Under the pieces are notes generated by a model. The model worked only from the letters and a program-made list of their open reading frames with translations. It was not told where the DNA came from and searched no databases. The translations under genes and the position numbers were made by a program. Shown here piece by piece: positions 45,508-57,520 of a stretch of 64,000 bases of DNA; position 1 is the first letter of the stretch; every line of letters begins with the position of its first letter. Origin of the DNA: Cervus elaphus. Taxonomy: Eukaryota; Chordata; Mammalia; Artiodactyla; Cervidae. The DNA is taken from NCBI RefSeq assembly GCF_910594005.1, contig NC_057847.1, positions 25,891,001 through 25,955,000 on the forward strand. The letters are read 5' to 3'.

Positions 45508-45716
45508 AAAAGAATTATTTATTATTTATTTATTTGGCTGTCTTGGGTCTTAGTTGAAGTGTACCGGTTCCAGAGTGTGTGGGCTCAGTAGTTGTGGTCT
45601 TCAGTCTTAGTTGCCAGATGGCATGTGGGATCTTAGCTCCCAGACCAGGAATCGACCTTGCATCCCCTGCATTGGAAGGCAGATTTCTAACCACTGGAAC
45701 ACCAGGGAAGTCCCTC
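45508..45716 (-). mobile_element. CHR-type SINE, antisense
   Basis: (TTTA)n tail, 'ggctgtcttgggtcttagttgaagtg', 'gggatcttagctcccagaccaggaatcgacc' and 'ccactggaacaccagggaagtccc'. Perfect 15-bp duplication TCACCTTTCACTTTT at 45493-45507 and 45717-45731. Confidence 0.95.
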
Positions 45717-46285
45717 TCACCTTTCACTTTTTTTTCTATATACCTGAGACCAGAATAATTTTTGAAATTCAAGCAAGTGAATTCTTGCTTCTTTGACAGC
45801 AAATCATTGTAATCTGCTTTTCTCCTATATTAAGATTTCAAAATAGATGAAATTCAGTCTTAGTTCCCTAAGTGCTTATAATGTTGACCTTCTATAATCA
45901 AGTATGAAATTTTATCAAAAATAATTTAATGTCTTGTTTCTCTAGATAAGCTCCCCCAAACATTATTGAGGTATATTTTACATATAATAAAATCACCCAT
46001 TCTTACTGTACAGTTTGATGAATTTTGTTTATTGTATACAGTTATGTTCCAGCCATCACAATTGGAAAATACATTTTCATCCTAAAATGTTTCCTCACTT
46101 TTTTTTTCAGTTCCTCCAACTCTTTTGCTCTAACAACTACTAATCTGCTTTCTACCATTATAGTTTTATCATTTTTAGAATTTCATGTAGTATCATCTGA
46201 TATGTTTGTGTTACTTTTTTAAACAAGCATAATGTTTTTGAGATTTATCTGTATTATATGTATTAATATTTTGTTCTTTCTTATT

Positions 46286-46408
46286 TGGAGAAGGAAATGG
46301 CCACCCACTCCAGTATTCTTGCCTGGAGAATTCCATGGACAGAGGAGCCTGGTGGGCTACAGTCCATGGGGTCGCAAAGAGTTGGACACGACTGAGCGAC
46401 TAACACTC
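46286..46408 (+). mobile_element. Bov-A type SINE, 5' truncated
   Basis: Starts TGGAGAAGGAAATGGCCACC and ends 'gttggacacgactgagcgactaacac'. Close to the consensus, so probably young. Confidence 0.93.
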
Positions 46409-46642
46409 TTGCCATAGTAATAATAGTATGGATATATCACACTTTGCTTGTCCGTTCATTAGTTGATGGCTATTTGAATTTCAAATTTCTAGTTTTACTA
46501 TTATGAATATATTCAATTCTTTGTTTGAACATACGTTTGTTTCTTTTGGATAAATACCTAGAAGTGGGATTGCTGAAGCATATGGGAAGTATATGTTTAG
46601 CTTAGTAAAACACTGCCGTATACTGTTTTCCAAAGTGGCTGT

Positions 46643-46770
46643 TGGGAATTCCCTGCCAGTCCAGTGGTAAGGACGGTGTGCTTTCACTGCCGAGGGCATG
46701 ATTTCAGACTCTGGTCTGGGATCTGAAATCCTGCAAGCTGTGAGGTACAGCCAAACAAACAAAAAAACCA
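46643..46770 (+). mobile_element. CHR-type SINE
   Basis: GGAATTCCCTGCCAGTCCAG head and 'tctggtctgggatctgaaatcctgcaagctg' body with an A-rich tail. Flanked by AGTGGCTGT (46634-46642) and AGCGGCTGT (46771-46779). Confidence 0.9.
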
Positions 46771-47139
46771 AGCGGCTGTAATTTTGATTTCTCACCAGCA
46801 ATATATGAGTTCCAGATACTTCTGATTATCTTCAAACTTCATATTGTCAGTCATTTAAGCTTAGTCATTCTAAAGGGTTTCTCATTGTGGCTTTAAATTC
46901 TGTTTCCCACATGGTTACTGATAAGCGTCTTTTCATGCTCATCTGTATCTCTTGGATGAAATATCTGTTTCAGACCTTTTGCCTACATTAAACTTGAAGT
47001 GTTTGTATTATTTGCAGCTGAAAGAGTTCTTTATATATTCTGGCTATAAGTTCTTTTTCATATATATGTTGTGTGAAATTTTCTCTCAGACTGTGGCTTG
47101 CTTTTTTGTTTTCTTGATTTTGTCTTTCAAAGAGCAAAA

Positions 47140-47292
47140 GTTTGAGACTTCCCTTGTAGTCCAGGGGCTAAGACTCTGGGCTTCCAGTTCAGGGGACCAG
47201 GGTTCAATCCCTGGTCTGGGAACTGTATCTGATATGCTGCAGCTGAGAGCCAGCACATTCAAATAAATATTTGTTTAAAAAAAAAAAAAACC
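47140..47292 (+). mobile_element. CHR-type SINE
   Basis: GAGACTTCCCTTGTAGTCCA head, 'ggggaccagggttcaatccctggtctgggaactg', A13-class tail. Perfect 12-bp duplication CAAAGAGCAAAA at 47128-47139 and 47293-47304. Confidence 0.94.
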
Positions 47293-49929
47293 CAAAGAGC
47301 AAAATTTTTTATGATGAAGTTCATTTTATGATTTTTCCCTCCAGTGTTTCAGTGCTTTCTGAGCCCTGTTTAAGAAATCCGCACCCAACTTGGTGTCACA
47401 GAGGTTTTCTTGTAATTGAAGTTTCGCAGTGTTAGTACTTACATTCAGCTTTATCAGTTTTAATTTTGCATGAGTTAAAAAGGATTAAAGTAATTTTTTT
47501 TCCATACAGATAGCTAGTCATTCCAGAATCATCTAATATTTTCTCTCAGTGAATTAATTTGACACCTTGTTAGAAATCAGTTGACCCTACATTTTTGGGT
47601 CAAATGTAGGGTCTGTTTCTAGACTCTGTTCTGTTCCATTGGTCTGTTTTTTTATTCTTCTGCCAGTACCACACTGTCTTGATTACTGTAGCTTTAGTAA
47701 GTTTTAAAATCAGATAGTATAGATCTTCCAATTTTGTTCTTTTTCAAGATTGTTTTGGTTTTTCTAGGTTCTCTGTATAAATTTTAGAATCAGCATTAAT
47801 TTCTGCAAATTAAAAAAAAAAGAAAGGCTGCTGGGTTTTTATTGATTTTTGACTTTGTATTGAAACTGTGAATGAAGACTGCCAATCTGTGAACATGGTA
47901 AATCTCTTAATTTATGTAAGTCTTCCGTCAAAGTATTTTGTAGTTTATAGTATATATTTTGTACATATTTTGTTAAATTTATCCTGAAGTGTTTAATTTT
48001 TTTTGCTATTGTAAATTATATTGTAGGTTATTTGTACATGCCCTTAATAAGTTTGAGGAAGTTCTCTTCTATTCCTAGTTGACTGAGGACTTTTATTCTA
48101 AATGAGTATTGGATTTTATCAACTGTATTTCTTTTAGCTAGTAAAATGATCATAGAGTTTCTTTTTTATTGTATTAATGTGATGACTTACATGGGCCTGA
48201 TTTTTGGATAATAAGCTGCTCATATTCCCACAATAATCTCACTTTTTCGTGATGAATAATCCTTTTTACATTATGTTTGATTTGATTTGCTAAGATATTT
48301 TTAAAAAGGGTTTTTGCATCTGTGTTAATGAGGGATGATCAGTTCTGTGTTTTTCTTTCTTTTTTTTTTTTCTTCAGATCTTTGTCTGATTTGGATATGA
48401 GGCCTTATAAATTGAGTTGGAAAGTGTTTCTTCCTTGATTTTCTGAAAGAGTTTGTGGATAATTAGTGTTATTTCTACCCTTAATGTTTGATAGAATTTA
48501 ATAATAGTAAAGCCGTTTGGGGCTGGACTTTTCTTTGTGGGAAGAATTTTATTTGCAAATTTAGTTTCTTTAATGGATGTAGGGCTATTTATATTTTATT
48601 TTTTTCCTTTGTTCTGTTTTGGTCATTTGTGTGTTTTTAGCATCTTGATGCTAGACGGTCATATCTAGACTGCTGTCTAGACTGTCAGATTTGCTTCTTT
48701 CTACCTATTTGGTTTAAATCTGCTTTCTCCCTATAGTTTCTTAAAGTGAGAACTTAGATCATTGATTTTAGAACTTCTTTCCTAATGTAAAATCATTTGA
48801 AGTTGCAAACTTTCTTCTAAGTACTGCTTTTACTGCATTCCACATATTTTGATATGTTGTATATTTATCATTTTAAAATATTTTCTTATTTCTCTTGTAA
48901 TTTCTTCTTAATTCTTAAGAAATGTATATTTATGAATTTATAGGGTTTACCTGTTCCTATTGTTACTGATGTCTAATTTAATTTCTTCATGGTCAAGGAT
49001 CATATTCTGTGTGATTTATAGTCTTTTTTAAGTTTATTGAGACTTATTTTTTGACTCAGTGTGTAGTGTGGGCCAAAAGAACTATTCTTGAATGTATACT
49101 TTGTTTTTATTAGGTGTAATGTTCAATAAATATCACTTATGTGAAGTTGATCGGCATTTTTCATATTTTATATGTATCATTTTTTTTGGTCTGATTCTAT
49201 CACTTAAGAGAGGGGTGTAAAAAGTCTCCAATTCTTAATTGTGGAAAGTCTATTTTGTCTTTAATTTTGACTTCCTATATTTTGAAGTTTTGTTATAAAG
49301 CATATGCATATATATGTATGCCTTCCTGATGAATTTACTTTTTCTCTTTATAAAATATCCTTTTATCTTTAAGAATACTTTTAATTTTGAAATCATAAGA
49401 TAGTTAGAACCAGTATAACTATATTATGCTTATTGTTTTCTATTCATTTACTTTCAGTCTATCAATGTCTTTATATTTAAAGTGCATCTCTTGTACAGAG
49501 CATATAGTTATGTCCTGTTTTATTAACTTTGATAATCAGCAACTTAAAATACATTGTTTAATGTATTTACTGATAAGTTTAGATTTGCATGTATTTTTTT
49601 GTGTTCTGTTTGTCGCCTATATGTTTTGTTCCTCTATTTCTCTATGTATTATTTTATTATTTGAAGATTTTTTTAGGGATTCGCTTTAATATTCATCTTG
49701 GTTTTTAACTATACTTCTTTACCTTTTTCTCTAGTGGTTGCTTTGGCGATTATAATACACATTTTTAACTTTTCACAGATAGTGCAAAGGTGTCTTTCTT
49801 ACAGTTTACATAGTTTATATTGAATCATTTCATGTAAAATATAAAAACCTTGCAAGTATGTAAGCCCATATCCCTTTCCAGTCCTTTGTGCCATAGTTAT
49901 TGTTTGTAATAGTATGCATATATAAATGC

Positions 49930-50066
49930 AGCAATTTTTCAAAATGAGATGAAGTTCATGTAACATAAAATTAGCCATTTAAGAGTGTACATTTTAGTGA
50001 CCTTTAGTATTACTACATCCCCCAAATAACTTTTGCTTTAGACTTATATTTTTATTATACATTAAA
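49930..50066 (-). repeat. L1 3' fragment, antisense
   Basis: 'gagatgaagttcatgtaacataaaattagccatttaagagtgtacattttagtgacctttagta' matches the familiar antisense L1 3' UTR block. It interrupts the larger L1 block, so it may be a separate copy. Confidence 0.55.
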
Positions 50067-50108
50067 ATATATATATATATGTGTGTGTATATATATATAT
50101 ATATATAT
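50067..50108 (+). repeat. (TA)n(TG)n microsatellite
   Basis: Alternating AT with a central GTGTGTGT, directly preceding a SINE. Confidence 0.95.
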
Positions 50109-50305
50109 TAGGGCTTCCCTGGTGGCTCAGACTGTAAAGAATCTGCCTGCAATGCAGGAGATGCAGGTTCAATCTCTGGGTCAGGAAGATCCTGTGGAGA
50201 AGGGAATGGCAACCGTCTCCAGTATTCTTGCCTGGGAAATCCCAAGGACAGAAAAGCCTGGCGGTCTACAGTCCATGGGGTCACGTAGAGTCAGACACGA
50301 CTAAC
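50109..50305 (+). mobile_element. Bov-tA SINE, full length
   Basis: TAGGGCTTCCCTGGTGGCTC start, 'ctgcctgcaatgcaggagatgcaggttcaatctctgggtc', and 'agtcagacacgactaacgc' end. Inserted at an AT microsatellite. Confidence 0.94.
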
Positions 50306-50524
50306 GCTTTTATCATTTCCCTTTATCTTGAAGACATTTTTCAAATATTTAAGTGTAGGGCCATTGACAATGTATTCTCTTGGCTTTCTTTCATCTGAAA
50401 ATGTCTATTTGGCCTTCATTCTTTACAAATATTATTGCTGGGTATAAAATTCTTAGTTGATAGGTATTTTGGCTTTTTTTTTTTTAATTTTTAAGAAAAT
50501 ATTCTATGTTCCTTTTTAAAAATT

Positions 50525-50705
50525 TTTGATTATTTATTTGTCTAGGCCAGGTCTTCGTTGCAGCACTCAGATCTTCAATTTTCATTGCAGCATGTGGCAT
50601 CCTAGTTGTAACATGTGGTATTTAGTTCTCTGGCTATGGTTTGAACCTAGGCCCCCTGTTTTGGGAACGTGGAGTCTTAGCCACTGGACTACCAGGGAAA
50701 TCCCT
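50525..50705 (-). mobile_element. CHR-type SINE, antisense
   Basis: 'gattatttatttgtctaggccaggtcttcg', 'catgtggcatcctagttgtaac' and 'ccactggactaccagggaaatccc'. Confidence 0.82.
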
Positions 50706-51068
50706 TGGTATTGAACATTTTCTTTTTCTACTTTCAAGATTTGCCCTTTACTTTTGACATTTGTATCATACCCCTGCTATTGTGTCTGCCATTGAGTGTG
50801 TCTGTCCATGGACTTCTTTGAGTTTATTCTTACTGTTAGTCATTGAGCTGCTTCAATCAGTAAATTTCTGTCTTTGAACAAATTTAGATACATTTTTACT
50901 TATTAATTCTTCAAATATCTTTTCTGTCCCACTTTACCCTCTCCTCCTAGGACTCTAATTACATATATGCTGTACCATTTTTAAATAACCTAATGTGTCC
51001 CTAAAGCTCTGTTCATTTTTGCTTAATCTTTTTTTTTTCTATGTTATCAGACTAGATGGTTTGTATTG

Positions 51069-51400
51069 AGCCTCCCTGGTAGCTCAGCTGGTAAAGAATC
51101 CACCAACAATGCAGGAGACCTCGATTCGATTTCTGGGTCGGAAAGATCCACTGGAGAAGGACAGGCTACTGTCTCCAGTATTCTTGGGCTTCCCTGGTGA
51201 CTCAGATGGTAAAAAATCCGCCTGCAGTGCAGGAGACCTGGGTTTGATCCCTGGGTTGGGAAGCTCCCCTGGAGAAGGAAACAGCTACCCACTCCAGTAT
51301 TCTGGCCTGGAGAATTCCATGGACAAAGGAGCCTGGCAGGCTACAGTCCTTGGGGTCACAAAGAGTTGGACACGACTGAGCAACTTTCATTTCACTTCAC
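51069..51400 (+). mobile_element. Tandem dimer of Bov-tA SINEs
   Basis: The first unit (51069-51186) has the tRNA-like head and half the body, then breaks off at CTCCAGTATTCTT. A second, complete unit (51187-51400) follows at once with GGGCTTCCCTGGTGACTCAG and ends 'gacacgactgagcaacttt'. The missing half of the first unit does not reappear, so this is a fused dimer, not a nested insertion. Confidence 0.9.
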
Positions 51401-51504
51401 AATCTAAAAGTTAACTTACTGTTTCCTCAGTCATCTCAGTTTGGTTGTTATGTCCATGCAGGGTTTTTTATTTTAAGTATTATGTTTATCAATTCTGCTT
51501 TAAA

Positions 51505-51940
51505 AGAAAATTATTTATTACTGTACTAGATCTTCATTGCTTTGCATGGGTTTTCTCTAGTTGTGGTGAATGAGGGTTAGTCTTTGTTGCAGTGTACACG
51601 CTTCTCATTGCCATGGTTTCTCTCGTTGCAGAGCACAGGCTCTAGATGTATGGGCTTATTAGTTGCGGCATGCAAGCTCTAGGGCATACCGGATTCAGTA
51701 AGTTACGGCACACATGCTTAGTAGTAGTTGTGACTTGTGGACCCTAGCGTGCGCAGGCTGCAGTAGTTGCACCGTGCAGGCTCGGAGGTTGCTGCTCATG
51801 GGCTCTAGAGTGCAGGATCGGTAGTTGTGGTGCATGGTCTTAGAAGATTCTGCGGGTGTGGAATCTTCTGGACTAGGGGTCAAACCCATTTCCCCTGCAC
51901 TGGCCGGCCGATTCTTACCCACTGTGCCGTCAGGGAAGTC
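51505..51940 (-). mobile_element. Long CHR-type SINE, antisense
   Basis: T/A-rich tail, repeated 'gttgcagtg' and 'gctctag' blocks, then 'ggtcaaacccatttcccctgcactgg' and 'cactgtgccgtcagggaagtc'. Extra-long copy, with a 14-bp imperfect repetition near 51845-51875. Confidence 0.85.
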
Positions 51941-52740
51941 TGGTTCTGAGTTTTTAAAAGATCATTTTTATTTCTCTGCTGGGAATGCCTGACCTTTTGT
52001 TCATCGTTTGCATATTTGTTTTTTTTTATTGCAGATAATTTTAAAAGGAACTTAAAATTTTTCTTAGCTACTTCCAATATCTGGATCATCTCAAGTTCAG
52101 TTTTTTACTTGCTTTCTTTTAACAATGTGTTTGGTTTTCCTTAGGTAATTTTAGATTATATCTTGAACATTGTGAATGTTATGTCGTGATTTTGGATTTC
52201 ACTGTTTTTTCTCTGCTGTGTGTCATTTCCTTTGTGTTAGTAGGCAGTTGGACTAGAACTACAAACTCCATTTCTTCGTCGATAGCTTCCCTGTCGCTTC
52301 AGATATTTTGTCTTTAAGTAGTCTGCTTCAAGTGTGCCTTGCCAATGCAGTTCTGGTGTCAGTCAAAAACATGCGTGTACAGAATTTGGGGATTCCCTCT
52401 AGTTTCCCTTGCTCTCGCCTGTCCCGATGTATTCTTCCGTTGCCGTAGTCTCCCTGGCTTTATCTTTCTGGTTGCCTTGACCAGACAGTTCACCTGCTTC
52501 TGTGCTGTGCTGCTTATGCTTGGCCCCAGGCTGAATGTCTTGAAAATGGGAACTCACGTCATACAACTCCCCTCCTTTATGCATGTATTCTTAACCAGTC
52601 TGTCTTTGTTCTTTAGTGCGTTTAGGTCGCTGCTTTTTTTTTTTTCTCTTCTGTATCTTGTTCTTATGGCATAGTGCTGCTTCTCTTGAGTGGGAATGGT
52701 AGTTTTCCAGGGGGATTTTAGTATGCCATTGTTGAAAGTG

Positions 52741-54404
52741 GAAACCCTTTGGATGGAATTTTCAGCTACTTAATAACTCAGTGGCATGCCAAAAGTGGAA
52801 TACATTTCTTTTCAGATTTGTACACCAGCACTTCTTAAAGTGATAGCCTACATCTTAAGGCAGTGAGTTTTGAACCTTAAGAAGAATGTATTTGAGATTT
52901 ATAGTTTAAAAATTCAACTTCTTGACAAAATACTTTTCTGAATTTATCATTGTTCTGTATTTATCCTTAGTAATAATATACTATTATTATGCTTTGATTA
53001 TTATATAATAATATTCATTTGAGTGAAGAATTGGTTATGATAAATATTATATTTCTGAGGATTCTGGTGCTACAGTATTATCTCTCATATGTCTTTTTGG
53101 GGTTAATTGAAGAAGATAGAAAAGATTCAGTTCAGTGTTTTAGTAACTAAATTGTAACTGGTTTATATTTACTGTGGGAATATTTTTTTTGGGGATAGGC
53201 TAAACATTGTATTGACTTATGGGTTCTTTCCCTTTTTTAAAAAAATTTACTCAAGATTCTTTGAGACATCATTATTGATACCTTTTCATGTGAGTTTATC
53301 TTATACAACAATTATAATGACAGTATTATGAAAGGAGGCGTATTAAGTGAATTTTTAACTAAGTATTCATAGTAGAAAACAGAAGAGAACCTTAAAATAT
53401 TTTTCCCTTAAAGAAAGTATAAATTAATATCTCTTAGAATGGTAAATTTGGGCCAGACACTGGAGTTAGTTGGTGGATATATCAATAGTGCAAGAAATGT
53501 GTTTTAACCACTTTGTGCCCATTGATTTTAAATGTAATACTGTTGGTGATTACTAACAGAAATTTGCAGCAAACTGTACAGAACAGAATTTTGCAGATAT
53601 TTACTTCCCAAAATAAAAAAGAACTGGTATTGTACTCTGTAATAGTAGCAATAAAGACAACCTTCCTCTTAGGGACCAGAGCCCCATTTAGGTAAGCTAT
53701 TCTGGTTGGTTGGTTGGTAGTTCATGTTCAGATCATATTTCCAAGGTATATGAACTGGTACCACCATTCCCACAGTTGGGTTCTTGTCAGGGCTTCCTAG
53801 TCTTCTTTTGTGTGTGCATACTTAAAAGTGATACAGTGGTGGCTGTCTTCATTCTGCCTAGGGAACTGCTTTTCAACAGCTTTGTTATATCTTCCTCTTC
53901 AGCAAGAGGGAAATTTAGGTTCTACTTTTGTGAGTACAGTGGCTTATTTTTATTATGTGCATTGAAATTCTTAAAGCTAGGTCAGCAGTAAAGTGTTCAT
54001 CAGGTAATTAAAAAACTTGTCGGATATTATCTCCTGATAAGTAATAGGTGGCAACATTTAAGCCATTAGTTATAAATTATTTGCTAGACAATGAAAAGAT
54101 GAAAGGCATTCTGAGTATTTTATAAGGTGCATTTTTACTGAAATTAATGAGTTTGACAAAGCTAATCCAATTTCTTTGATAGGTGGTAATCTTGCATACA
54201 ATTGATGAGGCCTTAAAATCATTTACTGAGTCATTTTCTGCTTAAGGAAGAAGTAAAACTTGAACTGGATAGATTTTGGCTAGATAAAAGGGAACAAGAA
54301 TTTCCTTGATGTGGACTATCCAGAAAGGGGGATAGTATAAACACTTGTTCTGTGCATCAAAGACTTTGCCACACAAAAATTTTTTTTGGATTTTTTTTCA
54401 GTAG
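52741..54404. other. Unique intron
   Basis: AT-rich, no gene or repeat recognised. (TTGG)-like GGTTGGTTGGTTGG repeat at 53703-53717. Confidence 0.5.
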
Positions 54405-54535
54405 ATAACATCTCTGTTTAGAGATGAGGAAAACAGGAGTCAGAAATTGGTTGTTAACTATGTTACCTTAGGCAAGTTAATGGCAGAACTCATAATTTCT
54501 GAAGTCAGAACTATTGGCCTGATGACACTTCATAC
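54405..54535 (+). repeat. MIR-like fragment
   Basis: 'tttagagatgaggaaaacaggagtc' and 'ttaccttaggcaagttaatggcagaactcataatttctgaagtcagaac' follow the MIR core order, degenerate. Confidence 0.65.
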
Positions 54536-56173
54536 CAAGTGGATGCATCCATTTTAAAATATGGGGTATTAGATACTTATTATATTGTTTTACATATGAG
54601 AGGAAACATAATATCTGAGTTTCAGTATTTCCAATTGCAATAGAATTCCATTTCAAAATGGCTTAAAAATGAGGGTTATCTGTCAGCTTTTGCTATTAAG
54701 CAAGTGAGATGGTTTCAGGCAGTGTTTGATCTATTGATTCAAAACTGACCCTAGAGACTTAATCTCTTTCTGTCTTTGCTCTCTGAATTGAAAAACTTTA
54801 TCCTAAGGCTGATTACTCTTGTGGCTTCCACCATCTCACTGGCCACTTGGTTTCTAGTTCACATCTGTCAGGGAAAAAGAGTGACGCTGGCCCACCCTTC
54901 CAATAAAATGCTTTGAGATTTACTCCACTTGGACCTGCTTTGGACAGGTCCAATCTTTGACCATTCATTGTGGGTAGATAGAACCATCTAAATTCCCTAA
55001 ACTCCAAAGCAGTAATGGGAGGTGGTTAGAAGAGAGGGGGCATAGATTCTGGGGAGTTAACAATAAATCTATATGTTCCAGTGTCTAACAGTTTTTTTTT
55101 TTAAACTTGAACATTATTATTTGCAATTTTGTTAATTGGAGAGGAGAGAAAATGCCTATTAAATTTTAAGTTAAAAATTTTTTAGGAACTAATTCACTTT
55201 CATACTTTGATTCTTGACTGGCACATATCTTTCTTTTCAGGGTAATACCTCATAATACTGGTTTAAAACATCCCATTATTATGAGTTAAAGCAGTATAAT
55301 TCTGATGAAATTTCATTACTATAGTTGTAATAAAATGTTTCCTCCTCATTAAATATGTGGTGAAGTTTATTATTCATGAAAATGAAACTGACAAGTTACC
55401 TTGTGAGGTCACCAAACATAAAACAGAAATGGTATTTGAGCCTCCTCATAGTGCTCCATATTGGTTAGTGCAGATTTTATTTAATGGTATGTTTTTAAAA
55501 TTTGTTTTTGTTAATTTTCAAACAGTCTTTGGTTAAATAAGGGGTTCTGTTCTCCAAATGTAAAAATCTTTTTTTCACATTTTTAGGTTAAATTTTATCT
55601 TTTGATTTAAAGTTTTGATCAGTTTTCTAAGTAGTCACCCATACTTTTGTTTCGAGGTAATATTTATTTTATATTATTGCTATAATCAGTACCATTTCTG
55701 TTGGTCTTTTCTGGATGTTCTTCTTTATTTACTTATTCTGTTTCCACTTCTTAGTTCAGGCTCTTATGCATTATAACTGACCTTTGTAGTAAATTCCTAC
55801 TGAGCCTCTCTCTTTCTGATCAGTGTGACCCTGAAACTGACCATTTGTGTCAGACACATTTTGTTTAAAATGCAGAATCCTAGGTGAGACTGGTGATCCA
55901 GAATCAGATCCAGGGAGAAGGCTGGGTATCAGCTGCATCCTAGGAGATTTGAAAAAAATCACTGTTCTAGTCTTTCCTTCCTCCAGTTTCTTCCTTCAAT
56001 AACAGTGGTTCTCAACTACTGTTCCCATAGTGACTGTGTCCAAGAATTTTGGTCCCATATCATGAAGGGGAAAAAAATGCCAATTTTTTTCACAAAGCAG
56101 AAAATAATTGTACATTTTATTTAATTCTAAGCTTAAGTTATATTAACTTTACAGTATTTATTTAGCAGTACAT
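54536..56173. other. Unique intron
   Basis: No gene or repeat that I can name. Slightly GC-richer islet at 54800-54990 only. Confidence 0.5.
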
Positions 56174-56739
56174 ATTGCTGTGGGGGCTTCCCTGGTGGCT
56201 CAGATAGTAAAGAATCTGCCTGTAATGCAGGATATAGTGTTCAATCCCTGGGTCGTGAAGATCCTCTGGAGAAGGGAATGACTAACCACTCCAGTATTCT
56301 TGCCTGGAGAATTCCATGGACAGAGGAGTCTTGTAGGCTACAATCCTTGGGGTCATAGCCCTGTCATGGCAAAGGGGCTTGCGTAACTCAATGAAGCTAT
56401 GAGCCATGCCATGCAGGGCCACCCAAGACATACAGGTCATAGTGGAGAGTTCTGACAAAACGTGGTCTACTGGAGGAGGGAATGGCAAAATAACTATTCC
56501 AGTATTCTTGCTGTGAGAACCCCATGAACAGTATGATAAGGCAAAAAGATACGACATTGGAAGATGAGCGCCCCATGTCAAAAAGTGTCCAGTAGCCTAC
56601 TGGGGGAGAGCAGAGGACAATTACTAATAGCTCCAGAAAGAATTAAGCAACTGGGCCAAAGCAGAAATGACATTCAGTTGTGGATATGTCTGGTGCTGAA
56701 AGTAAAGTCCAATGCTGTAAAGAAAAGTATTGCATAGGA

Positions 56740-57520
56740 ACCTAGAATGTTAGATCCATGAATCAAGGTAAATTGGACATGATCAAGCAGGAGATGGCAA
56801 GAGGTGAACATCAACATCTTAGGAATCAGTGAACTAAAATGGACGGGAATGGGTAAATTTAATTCAGATGAACATTGTATCTACTCCTGTGACCAGGAAT
56901 CCCTGAGAAGAAATGGAGTAACCCTCACAGTCAACAAATAAGTGTGAAATGAAGTATTTGGGTACAGTTTGAAAAACAGCAGAATGATCTTGGTTCATTT
57001 CCAAGGCAAACCATTCAACATCACAGTAGTCATAGTCTATGCCCAACCCCTAAAGTTGAAGAAACTAAAGTTGAGCAGTTTTATGAAGATCTAAAAGACC
57101 TTCTAGAACTAACACCAAAAAAAAAAGGATGTCCTTTTCATTATAGGGGATTGGAATGCAAAAGTAGGAGGTCTAGATACCTGGACTAATAGGCAAGTTT
57201 GACCTTGAAATACAAAATGAAGCAGAGCAAAGGCTAACAGGGTTTTGCCAAGAGAACACACTGGTCGTAGCAAATACCCTTTTCCAGCAACGCAAGAGAA
57301 GACTCTACACGTGGACATCACCACATGGTCAATACCAAAATCAGATTGATTATATTATTTGCAGTGAAGATGGAGAAGCTCTATAAAAACAAGACTGGGA
57401 GCTGATTGCGGCTCAGATCATGAGCTCCTTATTGTGAAATTCAGGCTTAAATTGAAGAAAGTAGGGAAAACCACTAGGTCATTCAGGTATGACCTAAATC
57501 AGTCCGTTACGATTATATAG
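56740..57520 (+). pseudogene. BovB endonuclease domain remnant
   Basis: Fragments on the + strand match the apurinic-like endonuclease domain of RTE LINEs, which nicks the target DNA. The product motif IIGDWNAKVG lies at about 57144-57172, and the SDHELLI catalytic motif near 57414-57434 follows a DYIIC block. Several in-frame stops (for example TGA/TAA around 56760-56940) and frameshifts separate the pieces. Confidence 0.88.

Larger units (their letters stand above)
45945..49905 (-). mobile_element. Ancient L1 3' UTR and ORF2, antisense
   Basis: Reading along + gives the complement of L1 3' UTR ('ttattgaggtatattttacatataataaaa') and then ORF2 in reverse. Examples are 'taaatacctagaagtgggattgctg', 'gttccattggtctgtttttttattcttctgccagtacc', 'gtctcc' blocks and 'tatgtcctgtttta' with 'atttaaagtgcatctcttgtacagag'. 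About 3.5 kb of L1 without the inserted SINEs; no intact frame. Confidence 0.85.
50310..52740 (-). mobile_element. Probable L1 5' portion, antisense, interrupted by SINEs
   Basis: 'ctttctttcatctgaaaatgtctatttggccttcattc', 'attgctgggtataaaattcttagttg', and 'taattttagattatatcttgaacattgtgaatgttat' resemble the reverse of ancient L1/HAL1 5' sequence. It may be continuous with the L1 at 45945-49905, giving one element invaded by SINEs. Boundaries approximate. Confidence 0.55.
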
